Source of the DNA: Anaerolineales bacterium
Lineage (GTDB): Bacteria; Chloroflexota; Anaerolineae; Anaerolineales; Villigracilaceae
NCBI GenBank assembly: GCA_015075725.1
Contig: JABTTV010000001.1
Coordinates: forward strand, 2,728,001 to 2,792,000
DNA: 64,000 nucleotides
Reading direction: 5' to 3'
Positions 35,791 to 45,567 of this stretch are shown here, one piece after another. Numbering within the stretch: position 1 is the first letter of the stretch; each line of letters begins with the position of its first letter. The notes below the pieces were generated by a model. The model made no database searches. It worked only from the letters and a program-made list of their open reading frames with translations, and was not told where the DNA came from. Position numbers and translations under genes: made by a program.

Positions 35791-35823
35791 CAAACAAAAA
35801 GGCTGTCCGCAAAATGGACAGCC
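35791..35823 (-). terminator. Terminator after the DUF177 gene
   Basis: ggctgtcc (35801-35808) and ggacagcc (35816-35823) form a perfect 8-bp stem; on the minus strand it runs into TTTTTG. Confidence 0.8.
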
Positions 35824-35944
35824 CGTTCTTTCAAGTACAAAAAACTAACGTGCCTTCCACTTGGCGCAATAAAAAATTCCCATTCGCATGGCCATGGTCA
35901 TTGGCACCATCGGGAAAGCGGAAGTGAATTTCATGAGCGGTATT

Positions 35945-36451
35945 TTACAGCAAATCCTTAAGTTTTGCGAAGGGCGAATCAGACTCCGCCGGGCGGTGAC
36001 CGCAGTCCTTTTCGTTCAGGTTCTGTCCGCATTCGGAGCATAAGCCCAGGCACCCTGCTTTACAAATGGGATTGATTGGTATCTCCAACACGGCATAATC
36101 ACGCAGAAGTTCTTCCACATCGAGATGCGCATCTTCCGGGAGGATCAGACCCGAGTCGGTGACCGAACGCTGGTCGAACGCATAAAGTTCGGTAAACTCC
36201 CAATCCATTTCCTGCACAAAATCGGTGAGACAGCGCGAACAGGTAAGGGTGGTTTCGGCGGCAAATTTCCCCTGGGCGATCAAGCCCTGCGGGGTTTTGC
36301 CGACATTGACGCCGCCCTCGAAATTTCGAAGTTCAAGGTCGCCGCCGAGCGTGACCTTCTCGAATTCGAAGGGGAAATCATGGTTATATCCGACCTCTTC
36401 ATGGATGATGAAGCCGACATTGAATCGAAACGGTTTTCTTGGGTTAGCCAT
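35945..36451 (-). CDS. DUF177 (YceD-type) protein
   Basis: 168 residues. TLTCSRCLTDF and the later CKAGCLGLCSECG form the metal-binding Cys pattern of the DUF177/YceD family, followed by DSPFAKLKDLL at the C-terminus. These proteins usually stand beside rpmF and are linked to 23S rRNA or ribosome large-subunit maturation. No rpmF follows here; 120 bp of spacer ends in a terminator. It lies 84 bp after the polyprenyl synthetase gene. Confidence 0.88.
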   Translation of the reverse strand: MANPRKPFRFNVGFIIHEEVGYNHDFPFEFEKVTLGGDLELRNFEGGVNVGKTPQGLIAQGKFAAETTLTCSRCLTDFVQEMDWEFTELYAFDQRSVTDSGLILPEDAHLDVEELLRDYAVLEIPINPICKAGCLGLCSECGQNLNEKDCGHRPAESDSPFAKLKDLL

Positions 36452-36535
36452 GGAAATTCACTCACCGCCAGGAGTGCGAAAGCCGCAGGAATGACAGACC
36501 TTTAACGCACTTGGCGGGTTTTGTGGTTTAGAAAA

Positions 36536-37501
36536 TTATGCCTTGCGATCAATAATATATTTCGCCAGATTTTCGAGCGCGTCGCGTTCCGCTGAAGGCT
36601 CGAAGATTTCAAGTTTGGCAAGCGCACGGTCCACGTGCTGTTCGGCTTCGACCATGGCTTTCTTGGTACAGCTGCTCGAGCGGATCTTCTCCACGAGCCG
36701 GCTCATATTCTCGTTATTCGTCCAGCCGCCCTGCGGCAGGGAAAGGATGTCCATATCGTCGGGGTGGATCTCAGCGAAGTAAATGGCTGGGAGTGTGACC
36801 AGACCGTTCAACAGGTCAGAGCCGAGGGGCTTGCCCACAGAGGATTGGTCGCCGCTGTAATCGAGGATATCGTCCACGATCTGGAATGCCATCCCGATCT
36901 GATACCCGAAATCGCGCATGGATTCGACGACATCCTCGTTTGCCGGGCTGACCATCGCGGCCGCGCGCGAGGTCATTTCAAATAATGACGCGGTCTTGGC
37001 ATGAATCCGTTTGTAATAGTTTTCGCGGCTGATGAGTCCGCGCGAAGTGAACATCTGCGTCAACTCGCCGTTTACGATGATCGCCAGCGTTTCGGAAAAA
37101 AGCTTCATCAACGGCAGGTAATTGGTCTCAGCGGCAAGTTTGGCGGCGCGCGCAAAAAGAAAGTCGCCGGTTAAGACTGTCGCAGGCGGCGACCAGCGCG
37201 CGTTGAGCGTGGGCGTGCCGCGACGCAGCAAAGAGCCATCGATCAGGTCGTCGTGGACCAGCGTGGCGGTATGTAGCAGTTCCACTGCAGCACCGAGGGT
37301 GACGAGTTTTTCCAGCGGCGCGTTTAGCATGTTACCGACGAGCAATCCCAGGGTCGGGCGGACGCGTTTTCCCCCCGCTGAAAGCAGATGTTCAAGGGCG
37401 GCGCGCAGGTCCGGGTGGGCTTCGTCTGCCTGGACTCGCATGCGCTCCTCGACAAGTTTGACTTCTTCTGTGACGGGTGAAAGGAAGGTTACCGGGTTCA
37501 A
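36536..37501 (-). CDS. Polyprenyl diphosphate synthase (trans-isoprenyl synthase)
   Basis: 321 residues. Two Asp-rich motifs, LVHDDLIDG and VDDILDYSGD, bind Mg-diphosphate; GGKRVRP and the KTASLF block complete the family pattern. It condenses isopentenyl diphosphate onto allylic primers, for quinone side chains or carrier lipids; chain length is not readable. The start is TTG at 37501, one base after the tatD stop with ggggag 6-7 nt upstream; the frame has no better start until 37636, deep inside tatD. Coupled to tatD. Confidence 0.93.
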   Translation of the reverse strand: MNPVTFLSPVTEEVKLVEERMRVQADEAHPDLRAALEHLLSAGGKRVRPTLGLLVGNMLNAPLEKLVTLGAAVELLHTATLVHDDLIDGSLLRRGTPTLNARWSPPATVLTGDFLFARAAKLAAETNYLPLMKLFSETLAIIVNGELTQMFTSRGLISRENYYKRIHAKTASLFEMTSRAAAMVSPANEDVVESMRDFGYQIGMAFQIVDDILDYSGDQSSVGKPLGSDLLNGLVTLPAIYFAEIHPDDMDILSLPQGGWTNNENMSRLVEKIRSSSCTKKAMVEAEQHVDRALAKLEIFEPSAERDALENLAKYIIDRKA

Positions 37502-37502
37502 G

Positions 37503-38333
37503 TCAATCTCCCCATGCAAAGAGCCGCGCCGCGTTGGCAGTGGTGATCTCGGCGATCTCTGCAGGGCTTTTGGAATGGATTTCCGATATTTTATCAGCAA
37601 TGTGATGAACGAACGCCGGTTCGTTCCGTTTGCCACGAAACGGCACGGGAGTGAGAAAGGGCGAATCGGTTTCGATCAGTAGCCGGTCCAGCGGAAGACT
37701 TTTAATCATTTCTCGGTAACTTGCATTTTTCGAATAAGTGACCGGACCTGTTGCACCGAGAAAGAAGCCGAGTTGTATGCCTTTTGCGGCGAGGGGTGAA
37801 TCTCCATTGAACGAATGGAGCACGCCGGGATTCAACCCAAGCGCATGGTTCTGCGTTTCCCATTGCTTGATCCACGGCTCGATCAATTTGAAGAAGTCAT
37901 CGAAGACGGGACCGCTGACCGAGTCCGACGCTTCTCGCAGATGGATGACCAGCGGTTTTTTCAGCGCTTCCGCCATCTGGACCTGGAGACTGAGTACACG
38001 CTTCTGGAGTTTTTGCTTCTCTGAATCCTTGATCCAGTAATAGTCCAACCCAACCTCGCCAATGGCGACGACCTTTTTGTGCCCGGCAAGTTTATACAGT
38101 CCATCGATGTCATTTTCAGAAAATGAGTCCGTGTCTGTTGGGTGGATTCCTACGGCAGCATAGACCTGCTCAAACCGTTCCGCAAGTTGGATGGCTTGCC
38201 TACACGTTTCAATCGTCGTGCCGGGGACGAGCATTTTCGTTACACCCGCATCGATGGCACGCCGGATGACCTCGTCGCGGTCTTCGTCAAATTTGTTCCA
38301 ATATAAATGACAGTGAGTGTCGGTAAGGTTCAC
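37503..38333 (-). CDS. tatD: TatD-family metal-dependent hydrolase/DNase
   Basis: 276 residues. TDTHCHLYW carries the first two metal His, GEVGLDYYW the Glu, VIHLREAS a His and ETDSPF the final Asp, the complete TatD set. The family comprises 3'-5' exonucleases acting on DNA. The start is GTG at 38333. First gene of tatD - polyprenyl synthase - DUF177. Confidence 0.93.
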   Translation of the reverse strand: MNLTDTHCHLYWNKFDEDRDEVIRRAIDAGVTKMLVPGTTIETCRQAIQLAERFEQVYAAVGIHPTDTDSFSENDIDGLYKLAGHKKVVAIGEVGLDYYWIKDSEKQKLQKRVLSLQVQMAEALKKPLVIHLREASDSVSGPVFDDFFKLIEPWIKQWETQNHALGLNPGVLHSFNGDSPLAAKGIQLGFFLGATGPVTYSKNASYREMIKSLPLDRLLIETDSPFLTPVPFRGKRNEPAFVHHIADKISEIHSKSPAEIAEITTANAARLFAWGD

Positions 38334-38411
38334 GCGCCATATTCCAAGTGTCGAGTGCCAAGCCAGCCAATGTCAAATAACCTGACACCTGACGCTTGCA
38401 CGCTTGACGCT

Positions 38412-39842
38412 TTATTTTATTCCCGCCACTTTCAACCCGTCTTCCAGGATTGCCTTCACCTTATCACCGTGTCTCGTCTCGCAGTAGACGCGCAGGATCG
38501 GCTCCGTGCCGCTGAAACGGATGAGCATCCAGCCGCCATCCTCCAATTTGTATTGGAAGCCGTCAATTGTAATGAGGTCGGTCACTTTCAAGCCGCCCAG
38601 GGTCTTGGGGTTATTATCCATGATGATCTTCCTGCGCGCGCTGGCATCTCCCGTGAAAGGACTATCCACCCGGTCGTAGAAATATTCGCCGCCGACTTTT
38701 GCGAATAGATCTTTCAATAATTGGGTGGGTTTCTTACCAGTCTTGACCATAAAGTCGAGCATGAACAATCCCGCAAGGATTCCATCGCGTTCGGGAACGT
38801 TGCCACGGAAGGCGTATCCGCCGGATTCTTCACCGCCGATCAAGGCATTGGTCTCGGTCATCTTTGGAGCGACGTATTTGAACCCCACGCCCGTCTCATG
38901 AACGGGTACGCCGTAGATCTCGCCGAGTTTATTCAACATCCCCGTTGTCGAAAGTGTTTTGACGATGTCGCCGCGTTCCCCGCGCACTTCGAGCAGATAA
39001 TAGGCAAGAAGCGCATAGGCGCGCAGTTGATTGATGAACTCGCCGTTCTCATCGCCAAGACCACAGCGGTCGGCGTCTCCGTCGGTGATGAGCAGGACAT
39101 CCGCTTTGTTCTCGACGGTGGCTTTCAATCCCACGTCGATATTCGGGCGGATGGGCTCGGGGCGTTTCATCTCGGGGAAAAGCGGGTTGCGCTCATTATG
39201 AATCTCTATGACTTTCGTCTTGCCACCACCAAGCAGACGGGTAAACCAACCCGCGCCGTTGCCCCACATGGCATCCACGACGACGGTCAACCCTGCGTCT
39301 TTGATTGGCTGGAGATCGATCAACCTGTCGCGGTTGAGATGGTCAATGTAGGGTGTCGCCGCATCGAATTTGACGATCTCGCCTCCTATTTCTGCTTCTT
39401 TAAATCCTTTGCGCTTCACATCCTTGACATCATCAGGGATTCCGCCTTCGATCTGCTTCAAACCATCGGGGTCGATTGCGCCGCCTGTCTCGTTGCGGAC
39501 TTTAAATCCGTTATCAGTGGGCGGATTGTGACTCGCTGTGATATTTACCGCCCCTGCGGCTTTTTTATCCACAACTGCGTAGGCGATCACCGGGGTTGGG
39601 GTCGCGCCATCAGTAAGATAAACATTGAATCCGTTTCCTGCCAGGACCTCCGCCACTGCGGCGGCAAAGTGTTCACTGCCAAAGCGCTTGTCGTGCCCGA
39701 CCACGATCCATTGTCCTTGTTTACCCTGCGAGAGCATGTAGGATGCAAATCCCTGCGCGCAGCGGCGAACATTATCGAAAGTGTAATCTTCCGCGATCAC
39801 ACCCCGCCAGCCATCCGTGCCGAAAATCAGTTTTTGTGTCAT
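38412..39842 (-). CDS. Phosphoglucomutase/phosphomannomutase family protein
   Basis: 476 residues. [14 protein letters not shown] holds the catalytic phosphoserine loop, TDGDADRCG the Mg-binding loop, [10 protein letters not shown] the sugar loop and [13 protein letters not shown] the phosphate-binding C-terminal loop: all four domains are present. It interconverts hexose 1- and 6-phosphates; glucose versus mannose versus glucosamine cannot be told. tataat at 39876-39881 (minus) and a strong taggag ribosome site precede the ATG. Confidence 0.95.
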   Translation of the reverse strand: MTQKLIFGTDGWRGVIAEDYTFDNVRRCAQGFASYMLSQGKQGQWIVVGHDKRFGSEHFAAAVAEVLAGNGFNVYLTDGATPTPVIAYAVVDKKAAGAVNITASHNPPTDNGFKVRNETGGAIDPDGLKQIEGGIPDDVKDVKRKGFKEAEIGGEIVKFDAATPYIDHLNRDRLIDLQPIKDAGLTVVVDAMWGNGAGWFTRLLGGGKTKVIEIHNERNPLFPEMKRPEPIRPNIDVGLKATVENKADVLLITDGDADRCGLGDENGEFINQLRAYALLAYYLLEVRGERGDIVKTLSTTGMLNKLGEIYGVPVHETGVGFKYVAPKMTETNALIGGEESGGYAFRGNVPERDGILAGLFMLDFMVKTGKKPTQLLKDLFAKVGGEYFYDRVDSPFTGDASARRKIIMDNNPKTLGGLKVTDLITIDGFQYKLEDGGWMLIRFSGTEPILRVYCETRHGDKVKAILEDGLKVAGIK

Positions 39843-39899
39843 GAACCTTCTCCTAAAAGAATGAGAACTTGCGGGATTATATCATTTGGAAAACGTGGG

Positions 39900-41570
39900 T
39901 TATTGACCGACCCCGAATCCGAGCAGCCAGTTACGGATATGGATGGAAAATTTTGTAACCCTTACCACATGTTCCATTGGCAAAGAAATCAGTAGACTCG
40001 CAATAATAGACCAGAAGCCGACGAGCGCAAAGAGTTGGGGGAAAGACCGCCATCCAGGTTTTGTCTTGTACATAGCAAAAACCCTAGCCAGGAGGAAAAA
40101 AGTAAACAAGGAGAGGAGCGGCATGAAATCCTCGATGTAGCGTGTGGCAGGGAAATAAAAGGTCAGTACGAGGGTCAGCATGACGAATAGCGATCCGCCG
40201 ACTGAAAAGAGGAACCAGATCTCGGCTGGGGAAAGAACCGCTGCATCCCATTTTTGCACGGCGGCAAGTGCAAGGTGAGATAAGAGGATGACGCCGAATA
40301 ATATCCAGGGAGATATAAAAAGGAGTCCCGCCAACCGTTCGTTCGAATTCACATTTTCGGTGGGTTTCATAAATGGAAACTTTTCTTGATACATGACCGG
40401 ATACGTGAAATAGTTGTGCAAATTTCCCCTGATGTAGGACGTCGAAAATGGCGCGCTGAACTTGCGGTAATCAGTGTTGGCAAGTTGATAGCGGAGACCA
40501 AACTCGGTCAGAGAATCGAAGCGAGCAAAGTTGTACCAGCCCAGTAGGAGAAGCGCAATGCATAGCGGAAGGGCGAAAGAAACTGGTTTTATGATAAGCT
40601 GGCTGATGGTAATCAACCTGTAATCCTTCACGAGATAGACCAGGGTTGTAACAGCGCCTAGAAATATTGCTGGCCAGACGGTCAATCGTGTTCCCATGGC
40701 AAACGCCCAATGAATGCCTCCCAGCAGCAGTTTCCATCGGGAATGTCCCGGCTGATGTAAAGCCGCATATATCCAATAAAACCCGCCGATCAAAAAAAAT
40801 TGTCCGCCAAAGATCGCCGCTTCATAGATCCCGGAAGTCTTCACCATCCACGGCGCGGGCATCGATAAGCCGAAGATCAGGGCAAAAACAGGAATGAACC
40901 ATACAGAAAGGTCGTGACGATAACCTTCCCAGAGTTTGAGAATGAAGAGGATCAGGTAAAGAAGAACCCCGCAGGCAAAAAGATAACCGATGTATTTATC
41001 CTTGATTTGCGAGATCTGATCATCGTTGAAAACCATCAGGAAGAGACTCGGTGCAGGTCCCCAATATAGATAATACTTACCCTCGTACAGGGATATGTCA
41101 ATTGGAATCTCGTTTACCACGCCGGTTTCGTACCTGAGCGCGTAATCGTACGGGTCGCTCAAGCTTAGGAGGGATTGCGGCGGTTCTTCGATAAGATGGA
41201 CCTGTCCATGCCTGAATGCTGTCGCCATTCGACCGTAATAATCGAATTTGAATTCCGGGTTCTCGAAAGCAGGAAGAGCGTACCAGAAATAAACTACCGC
41301 GATGAAAATAATTGCGATTGCAGCGTAAAGTCTGGCTCGATTTGTATCCTCAAGCGATGCAAAAGTTTCCTTTAATTTAGATAGCCTGTCACTGAATTTG
41401 ACCAAAATCCAATTGACCGCCATCAGTGCTGCCCCTGCAATTGCCATCAGAATACGACTCTTTCCCCAACCTGCATCGTTATCCAAACCCAATTGGACAG
41501 CGAAAACCGCCAAGACGAAAAGGATTCCGCCGAGGATTCCCAACATCGGAATTTTTTCAAGTCGATTCAT
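39900..41570 (-). CDS. Polytopic membrane protein, paralogue of 42710-44341
   Basis: 556 residues with about 11-13 membrane segments, no known domain named with confidence. The plan resembles GT-C-type glycosyltransferases (many helices with a loop after helix 3), but no DD/DE motif was fixed. Shared with its neighbour at 42710: the loop LYEGKYYLYWGPAPSLFL (there LYNGKYFLYWGPAPALVI), RFDSLTEFGLRYQL and a PATRYI/VAMRYM block near the C-terminus. The two genes flank the HhH/coiled-coil gene on the same strand, so a tandem duplication with an interposed gene is likely. Confidence 0.75.
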   Translation of the reverse strand: MNRLEKIPMLGILGGILFVLAVFAVQLGLDNDAGWGKSRILMAIAGAALMAVNWILVKFSDRLSKLKETFASLEDTNRARLYAAIAIIFIAVVYFWYALPAFENPEFKFDYYGRMATAFRHGQVHLIEEPPQSLLSLSDPYDYALRYETGVVNEIPIDISLYEGKYYLYWGPAPSLFLMVFNDDQISQIKDKYIGYLFACGVLLYLILFILKLWEGYRHDLSVWFIPVFALIFGLSMPAPWMVKTSGIYEAAIFGGQFFLIGGFYWIYAALHQPGHSRWKLLLGGIHWAFAMGTRLTVWPAIFLGAVTTLVYLVKDYRLITISQLIIKPVSFALPLCIALLLLGWYNFARFDSLTEFGLRYQLANTDYRKFSAPFSTSYIRGNLHNYFTYPVMYQEKFPFMKPTENVNSNERLAGLLFISPWILFGVILLSHLALAAVQKWDAAVLSPAEIWFLFSVGGSLFVMLTLVLTFYFPATRYIEDFMPLLSLFTFFLLARVFAMYKTKPGWRSFPQLFALVGFWSIIASLLISLPMEHVVRVTKFSIHIRNWLLGFGVGQ

Positions 41571-41633
41571 GGTGAAGTCGAAGAAATGAAATGACCAGCC
41601 ATCATAAATCCCTGACGACCAGGCAATAACAAC

Positions 41634-42665
41634 TTATGGCGTGCCAGTACCAGGCGGTGGAAACGGTGTCGGTGTGAAAGTCTCAGGTGCAGCGGAGGGC
41701 GTTTCTGATCCGGCCGGCGCAGGGGTTGGCGTCCCGGTAAACGTCGCGGTTGCGGCTGGCGCCTTGCCTGAGATCAAGATTTGCCATGCGATCTCGAGAT
41801 CACCCGAAGCCACAACAGGGAAATCAGTCAGATTCCCAAGGGCAAGGTCGAGCCGCGCAATTGCTTGTGCAAAGACTTCGTCTTTGGTGCGGGTTTCCAA
41901 TTCGACCAGCAGGTCGCGCGCTGTCTGCACATCGGTTTTTGCAAGACCAAAATTGCTTTGGGCAAGATAAAGCCTTGCGCGGGCAAGCGTATCCAATGCG
42001 CGAGTGAACATTGCTTCGTGTTTCAATTCGAGCAGGAGAGCGTCGTCGTTCGTTTTCATTTCCTCTTCGAGTGATACCTGCATTTGCTCCAATTTTTCAA
42101 TCGAAGCCGAATGCGCTTCAATCGAGTCCTCGAGCAGGGTCACGCGCCCGTTCATTTCATCCAGTTGCGCTTGCAAGCCTGCAATCTCCGCCTCCATGCT
42201 TTGGATTTGTGCAGTGTTCTCCTCCACCGGCGCAATGAACGTCTTTTGAATATAAGGCAGCCCAAAATAGAACATCGCGCCGACCGCTGCGAAAAGCATC
42301 GCCAGCAGGATCAAACGGATCAGCGCTTTCATGAAGAAAAGGAATGCCCGCCCTAGACGCTTGAGGAAGGAATCCTGTTCTTTCGCTGAATCCTCCCCAG
42401 TCGGAGTCTTTTCCACAGGTGCGGGCATCGCCTCTTTCTCCACGGGGACCATGGCGCTGTTTTCCGATCCATTGCCCTGCGCCTCGGCAAAAAGTTCCAA
42501 CTTCCTGAGCAGAGTTTTGCCCATGCCTTTGACGCTGAGGCAATCTTCGGCAGAATCAAAGGGGCGTGCGGCGATAAGATTCCCCGCCAGTTGACGGTTC
42601 ACGCCGGATACCTGGGTCAGTGTGTTGAGATCGGCAGTATTGAGGAAGTGAAGGAAGTCGGACAT
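41634..42665 (-). CDS. HhH-domain, membrane-anchored coiled-coil protein
   Basis: 343 residues. An N-terminal helix-hairpin-helix region (about 10-60; LIAARPFDSAEDCLSVKGMGKTLLRKL) is followed by an acidic linker, one membrane helix (about 115-140), a heptad-rich coiled coil (about 150-205; IQSMEAEIAGLQAQLDEM), a helical domain (to about 305) and a Thr/Pro-rich tail. HhH domains of this kind also act as protein modules, so DNA binding is not assured. The start at 42665 has a ggag site; the frame extends to 42737 into the upstream gene. Role unknown. Confidence 0.8.
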   Translation of the reverse strand: MSDFLHFLNTADLNTLTQVSGVNRQLAGNLIAARPFDSAEDCLSVKGMGKTLLRKLELFAEAQGNGSENSAMVPVEKEAMPAPVEKTPTGEDSAKEQDSFLKRLGRAFLFFMKALIRLILLAMLFAAVGAMFYFGLPYIQKTFIAPVEENTAQIQSMEAEIAGLQAQLDEMNGRVTLLEDSIEAHSASIEKLEQMQVSLEEEMKTNDDALLLELKHEAMFTRALDTLARARLYLAQSNFGLAKTDVQTARDLLVELETRTKDEVFAQAIARLDLALGNLTDFPVVASGDLEIAWQILISGKAPAATATFTGTPTPAPAGSETPSAAPETFTPTPFPPPGTGTP

Positions 42666-42709
42666 GGATTCTCCGTTACGGTGATTGTACAACAAAAGGC
42701 GGACTGTGT

Positions 42710-44341
42710 TTATTTGAAGAGACCGCCGAAAGTCCATGACAGGCGCTGGACGAGTTCGGGGTTGTGGATTCTGAACAATTCCAGGTTTCCGGAGTAGGAT
42801 ATGAGCAGGCTGAGCGCGATGGTGTAAATAAGGAGTAAAAAGGTGAGTGTTGCGTAGGTTTTACGGGATTTGAAAACATCAAATCCATGCCAGAACCCGA
42901 TCACAGCAAGCAGGGTTAGTGTTGGAACTGCGTCGAGCATGTAGCGCATGGCGACGAAGAAAAAGGCTTGCAATGTGAAGAACACGCCGAGGAATGTCGA
43001 TGAAATGGCGGCAAGCATCCAGCGCAGGTCTTTCCGCGGTTGGGTAAAAGCCAGCAGGGCAAGCAGCGCAAATGGACTGCCGATGAGGATTCCCGTAATA
43101 TTTTCAGTGAAAGTCAGGTACATTTTGGGGTGATAATTCGTCAGCCGCTCGGGACCCGACCAGCGGGTGGGGAATATGTGCGGGAAGGTGTCGCGCCTCT
43201 CGAGCGGGTTGAGGATGGTCTTATAGAGGTTTGGAGGAACATATTCCATGGCGAAGGTCTCGCCGATATTTTCGTACAGGTTGTAACTCGTGAGTTGGTA
43301 GCGGTAACCGAATTCGGCGAACGAATCGAATCGCGCATAGTTGTACCAGCCATACATCACACTTCCGGCCGCGAGCGGTGCGGCGAACGAAATCAGGATT
43401 GGGATCAGACGGTGACGTTGGGTTTGAATCGCCCAAATGAGGATAATGATCGAGAGTAGTCCAATGGCAGGTAGTATTGTCGTGCGAGACCCGATCGAGA
43501 GGGTGAAAAAGGTCCCGGCGAGCGCGAGGCGGGAATTTGTCGGCTTATCGAGCGCGGGCAGGAGGAAAAAGAATCCGCCTACGAGAAAGAATTGCGCGGC
43601 GATTATGGCGGCTTCGTAGATGCGACCCTCAACCATCACATAGGGCATTGGGTTGATCAATCCCGCGAACGCAACAGCGGCGAGAACCGCCCAATGTGAG
43701 ATATGATTGAAATACCTCCGCCAAAGGTCGAGGATGACGAGGTTGAGAAAGAGAAGGGTTCCAGTAAGAAATGCAAGCGAGAGAGGTTTATCGCCGAGAT
43801 CTTCTTTGTAAATGAGTTTGATGGGGGTTATGACCAGTGCGGGCGCGGGACCCCAATAAAGAAAGTACTTTCCGTTATAGAGCGTTGCGTCCCATAAAAC
43901 CGGGATTCCTTCACGGTTTCCCGGCTCGTATAAACTTTCGTCCTTGAACGCCAAAAGCGCCGGGTTGGGTTGAACATCCAGTTCGAGTTGACCTTTTGCG
44001 AATGCATTTGCCTGAAGGTCGATGTAATTCGTCTCGTTGGGAAGAGACTTCCATAACCCAACCGACCCGAACCAGAGGTAGACGAGGAAAATGAATCCGT
44101 TGAGGAAGATCAGCGCAAGATGGAAGCGACCGTTCGGCGAAGCGACAATCCTGCCGATGAGATTGTTTTTCCGATAAAAAAGCGAAATGGCCAGCAGGAG
44201 GATTCCAAGCAATAAGAACGCGATCCGTCTCACTCCCCAGGTTGGGAAACCATCCAGCCCCAATTGATTTGCAAACAACATCAAAAGCACAACGGCAGTT
44301 CCAATAATTCCGCCCGCGATTTTCAGCCAGTGGTTCCGCAT
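42710..44341 (-). CDS. Polytopic membrane protein, paralogue of 39900-41570
   Basis: 543 residues, about 12 membrane segments. The same architecture and the same GKYFLYWGPAPAL loop and YNYARFDSFAEFGYRYQL block as the protein at 39900. Probably a membrane glycosyltransferase-like protein, not proven. TAAAAT lies 6 nt before the ATG at 44341, the leaderless pattern. Divergent from cysteine desulfurase. Confidence 0.75.
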   Translation of the reverse strand: MRNHWLKIAGGIIGTAVVLLMLFANQLGLDGFPTWGVRRIAFLLLGILLLAISLFYRKNNLIGRIVASPNGRFHLALIFLNGFIFLVYLWFGSVGLWKSLPNETNYIDLQANAFAKGQLELDVQPNPALLAFKDESLYEPGNREGIPVLWDATLYNGKYFLYWGPAPALVITPIKLIYKEDLGDKPLSLAFLTGTLLFLNLVILDLWRRYFNHISHWAVLAAVAFAGLINPMPYVMVEGRIYEAAIIAAQFFLVGGFFFLLPALDKPTNSRLALAGTFFTLSIGSRTTILPAIGLLSIIILIWAIQTQRHRLIPILISFAAPLAAGSVMYGWYNYARFDSFAEFGYRYQLTSYNLYENIGETFAMEYVPPNLYKTILNPLERRDTFPHIFPTRWSGPERLTNYHPKMYLTFTENITGILIGSPFALLALLAFTQPRKDLRWMLAAISSTFLGVFFTLQAFFFVAMRYMLDAVPTLTLLAVIGFWHGFDVFKSRKTYATLTFLLLIYTIALSLLISYSGNLELFRIHNPELVQRLSWTFGGLFK

Positions 44342-44347
44342 GAGGCA

Positions 44348-44353
44348 ATTTTA
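44348..44353 (-). promoter_or_regulatory. -10 element of leaderless membrane protein gene
   Basis: TAAAAT, N6, ATG at 44341 on the minus strand; it overlaps a TAAAAT/GATAAA stretch. Confidence 0.45.
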
Positions 44354-44360
44354 TCATTCA

Positions 44361-44395
44361 AAGACCTGACAGGTTTTTAAAAACCTGTCAGGTCT
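44361..44395. repeat. Dispersed palindrome, gacctgac family, copy 3
   Basis: aagacctgacaggtttt-t-aaaaacctgtcaggtct, nearly perfect. It lies between two divergent promoters, so it is not acting as a terminator here. Confidence 0.88.
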
Positions 44396-44399
44396 GTTA

Positions 44400-44405
44400 T
44401 ATAAT
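44400..44405 (+). promoter_or_regulatory. -10 element of near-leaderless cysteine desulfurase
   Basis: TATAAT, N7, ATG at 44413. Confidence 0.58.
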
Positions 44406-44412
44406 CCATTCC

Positions 44413-45558
44413 ATGATCTATCTTGATTATGCCGCCACCACTCCTGTTGATGAACGCGTCCTCGCGAAGATGATGCCGTATTTCCGCGAATCGTTCGGGA
44501 ATCCGTCGTCGATTCATCGCTACGGGCAAAAAGCCGAAGCGGCCGTGGATCAGGCGCGGGATGAAGTCGCCTCGGTTTTGAGATGCCTCCCCGAGGAGAT
44601 CATCTTCACATCCGGCGGCTCCGAGGCGGATAACCTCGCTCTGCGCGGCGCGATGATGGCGCGAAAAGACTCGACCAAATGGATTTTGACTGCGAAAACC
44701 GAGCATCCTGCCGTGAGTAAAACAGGGATTCAGCTCGCTAAGGATTTCGGTTTTTTACTCGAGTGGCTGGAGGTCGACCAATTTGGAATGGTCACTGTCG
44801 AATCGCTGGCAAAGGCTGTCTGCAACGATACGACGATGGCGTCTATCATGTATGCCAATAACGAGATCGGTACCGTCAATCCCATCCACGATTTGGCAGA
44901 GACGGCAAAAACGAATCAAATCCTTTTGCACACCGACGCTGTTCAGGCTGCTGCATACCTCGATGTGGATGTTGGCAAACTCGGCGTCGATTTGATGTCG
45001 CTCGGCGGGCATAAATTTTACGGACCGAAAGGCGTTGGCGCCTTGTACATCCGCAAAGGGACGAAGCTGATTCCACATATCACCGGTGGAAACCAGGAGT
45101 TCAGTCTGCGCGCCGGGACGCATAATGTGCCCTACATTGTCGGTTTTGCCGAAGCATTGAAACTTGCCGCTGAAGAGCGTGAGGCGCGGACGGCGCATGT
45201 CAAACCTTTGCGAGACCATATTATTGGAACTGTGCTCGAGACGGTCCCCGACTCGAAGTTAACCGGCCACCCTGAAAAGCGATTGCCCAATCATGCTTCG
45301 TTCGTCTTCAAGGATGTGGATGGCAATCTTCTCCTGCAGTTGCTTGATTCTGCGGGCATTGCCTGTTCATCCGGCTCTGCTTGTAAAACCGGAAACCCTG
45401 AACCAAGCGAAGTCATAAAAGCCCTGGGATACTCGGACGATTGGGCGCTGGGCTCTCTGCGCATCACGCTTGGCAAAGGTACAACGCCGGAACAAGTTGA
45501 TTCATTCTTAAGAACCCTGCCTTCATTGATTGATAAAGCAAGAAATTTGAATGCCTGA
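44413..45558 (+). CDS. Cysteine desulfurase (NifS/IscS type)
   Basis: 381 residues. It releases sulfur from cysteine for Fe-S clusters or thio-modification. MIYLDYAATTPVDERV is the family N-terminus; SLGGHKFYGPKG gives PLP His200-Lys201; the active-site Cys324 lies in SSGSAC, the class I loop. No scaffold or iscR gene is adjacent. The first gene of a possible run into the next open frame, 9 bp downstream. Confidence 0.95.
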   Translation: MIYLDYAATTPVDERVLAKMMPYFRESFGNPSSIHRYGQKAEAAVDQARDEVASVLRCLPEEIIFTSGGSEADNLALRGAMMARKDSTKWILTAKTEHPAVSKTGIQLAKDFGFLLEWLEVDQFGMVTVESLAKAVCNDTTMASIMYANNEIGTVNPIHDLAETAKTNQILLHTDAVQAAAYLDVDVGKLGVDLMSLGGHKFYGPKGVGALYIRKGTKLIPHITGGNQEFSLRAGTHNVPYIVGFAEALKLAAEEREARTAHVKPLRDHIIGTVLETVPDSKLTGHPEKRLPNHASFVFKDVDGNLLLQLLDSAGIACSSGSACKTGNPEPSEVIKALGYSDDWALGSLRITLGKGTTPEQVDSFLRTLPSLIDKARNLNA

Positions 45559-45567
45559 CCCGCTAAA

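Noticed and set aside
35845..35934. 30-codon minus-strand frame after DUF177, checked as a possible rpmF
   Set aside because: It has no L32 features (no Cys pairs, no basic N-terminus) and is Met-rich; probably chance.
38340..38411. Spacer with cctgacacctgacgcttgc, possible repeat family
   Set aside because: Similar short words recur at 47515-47550 but no convincing inverted arms or boundaries could be drawn.
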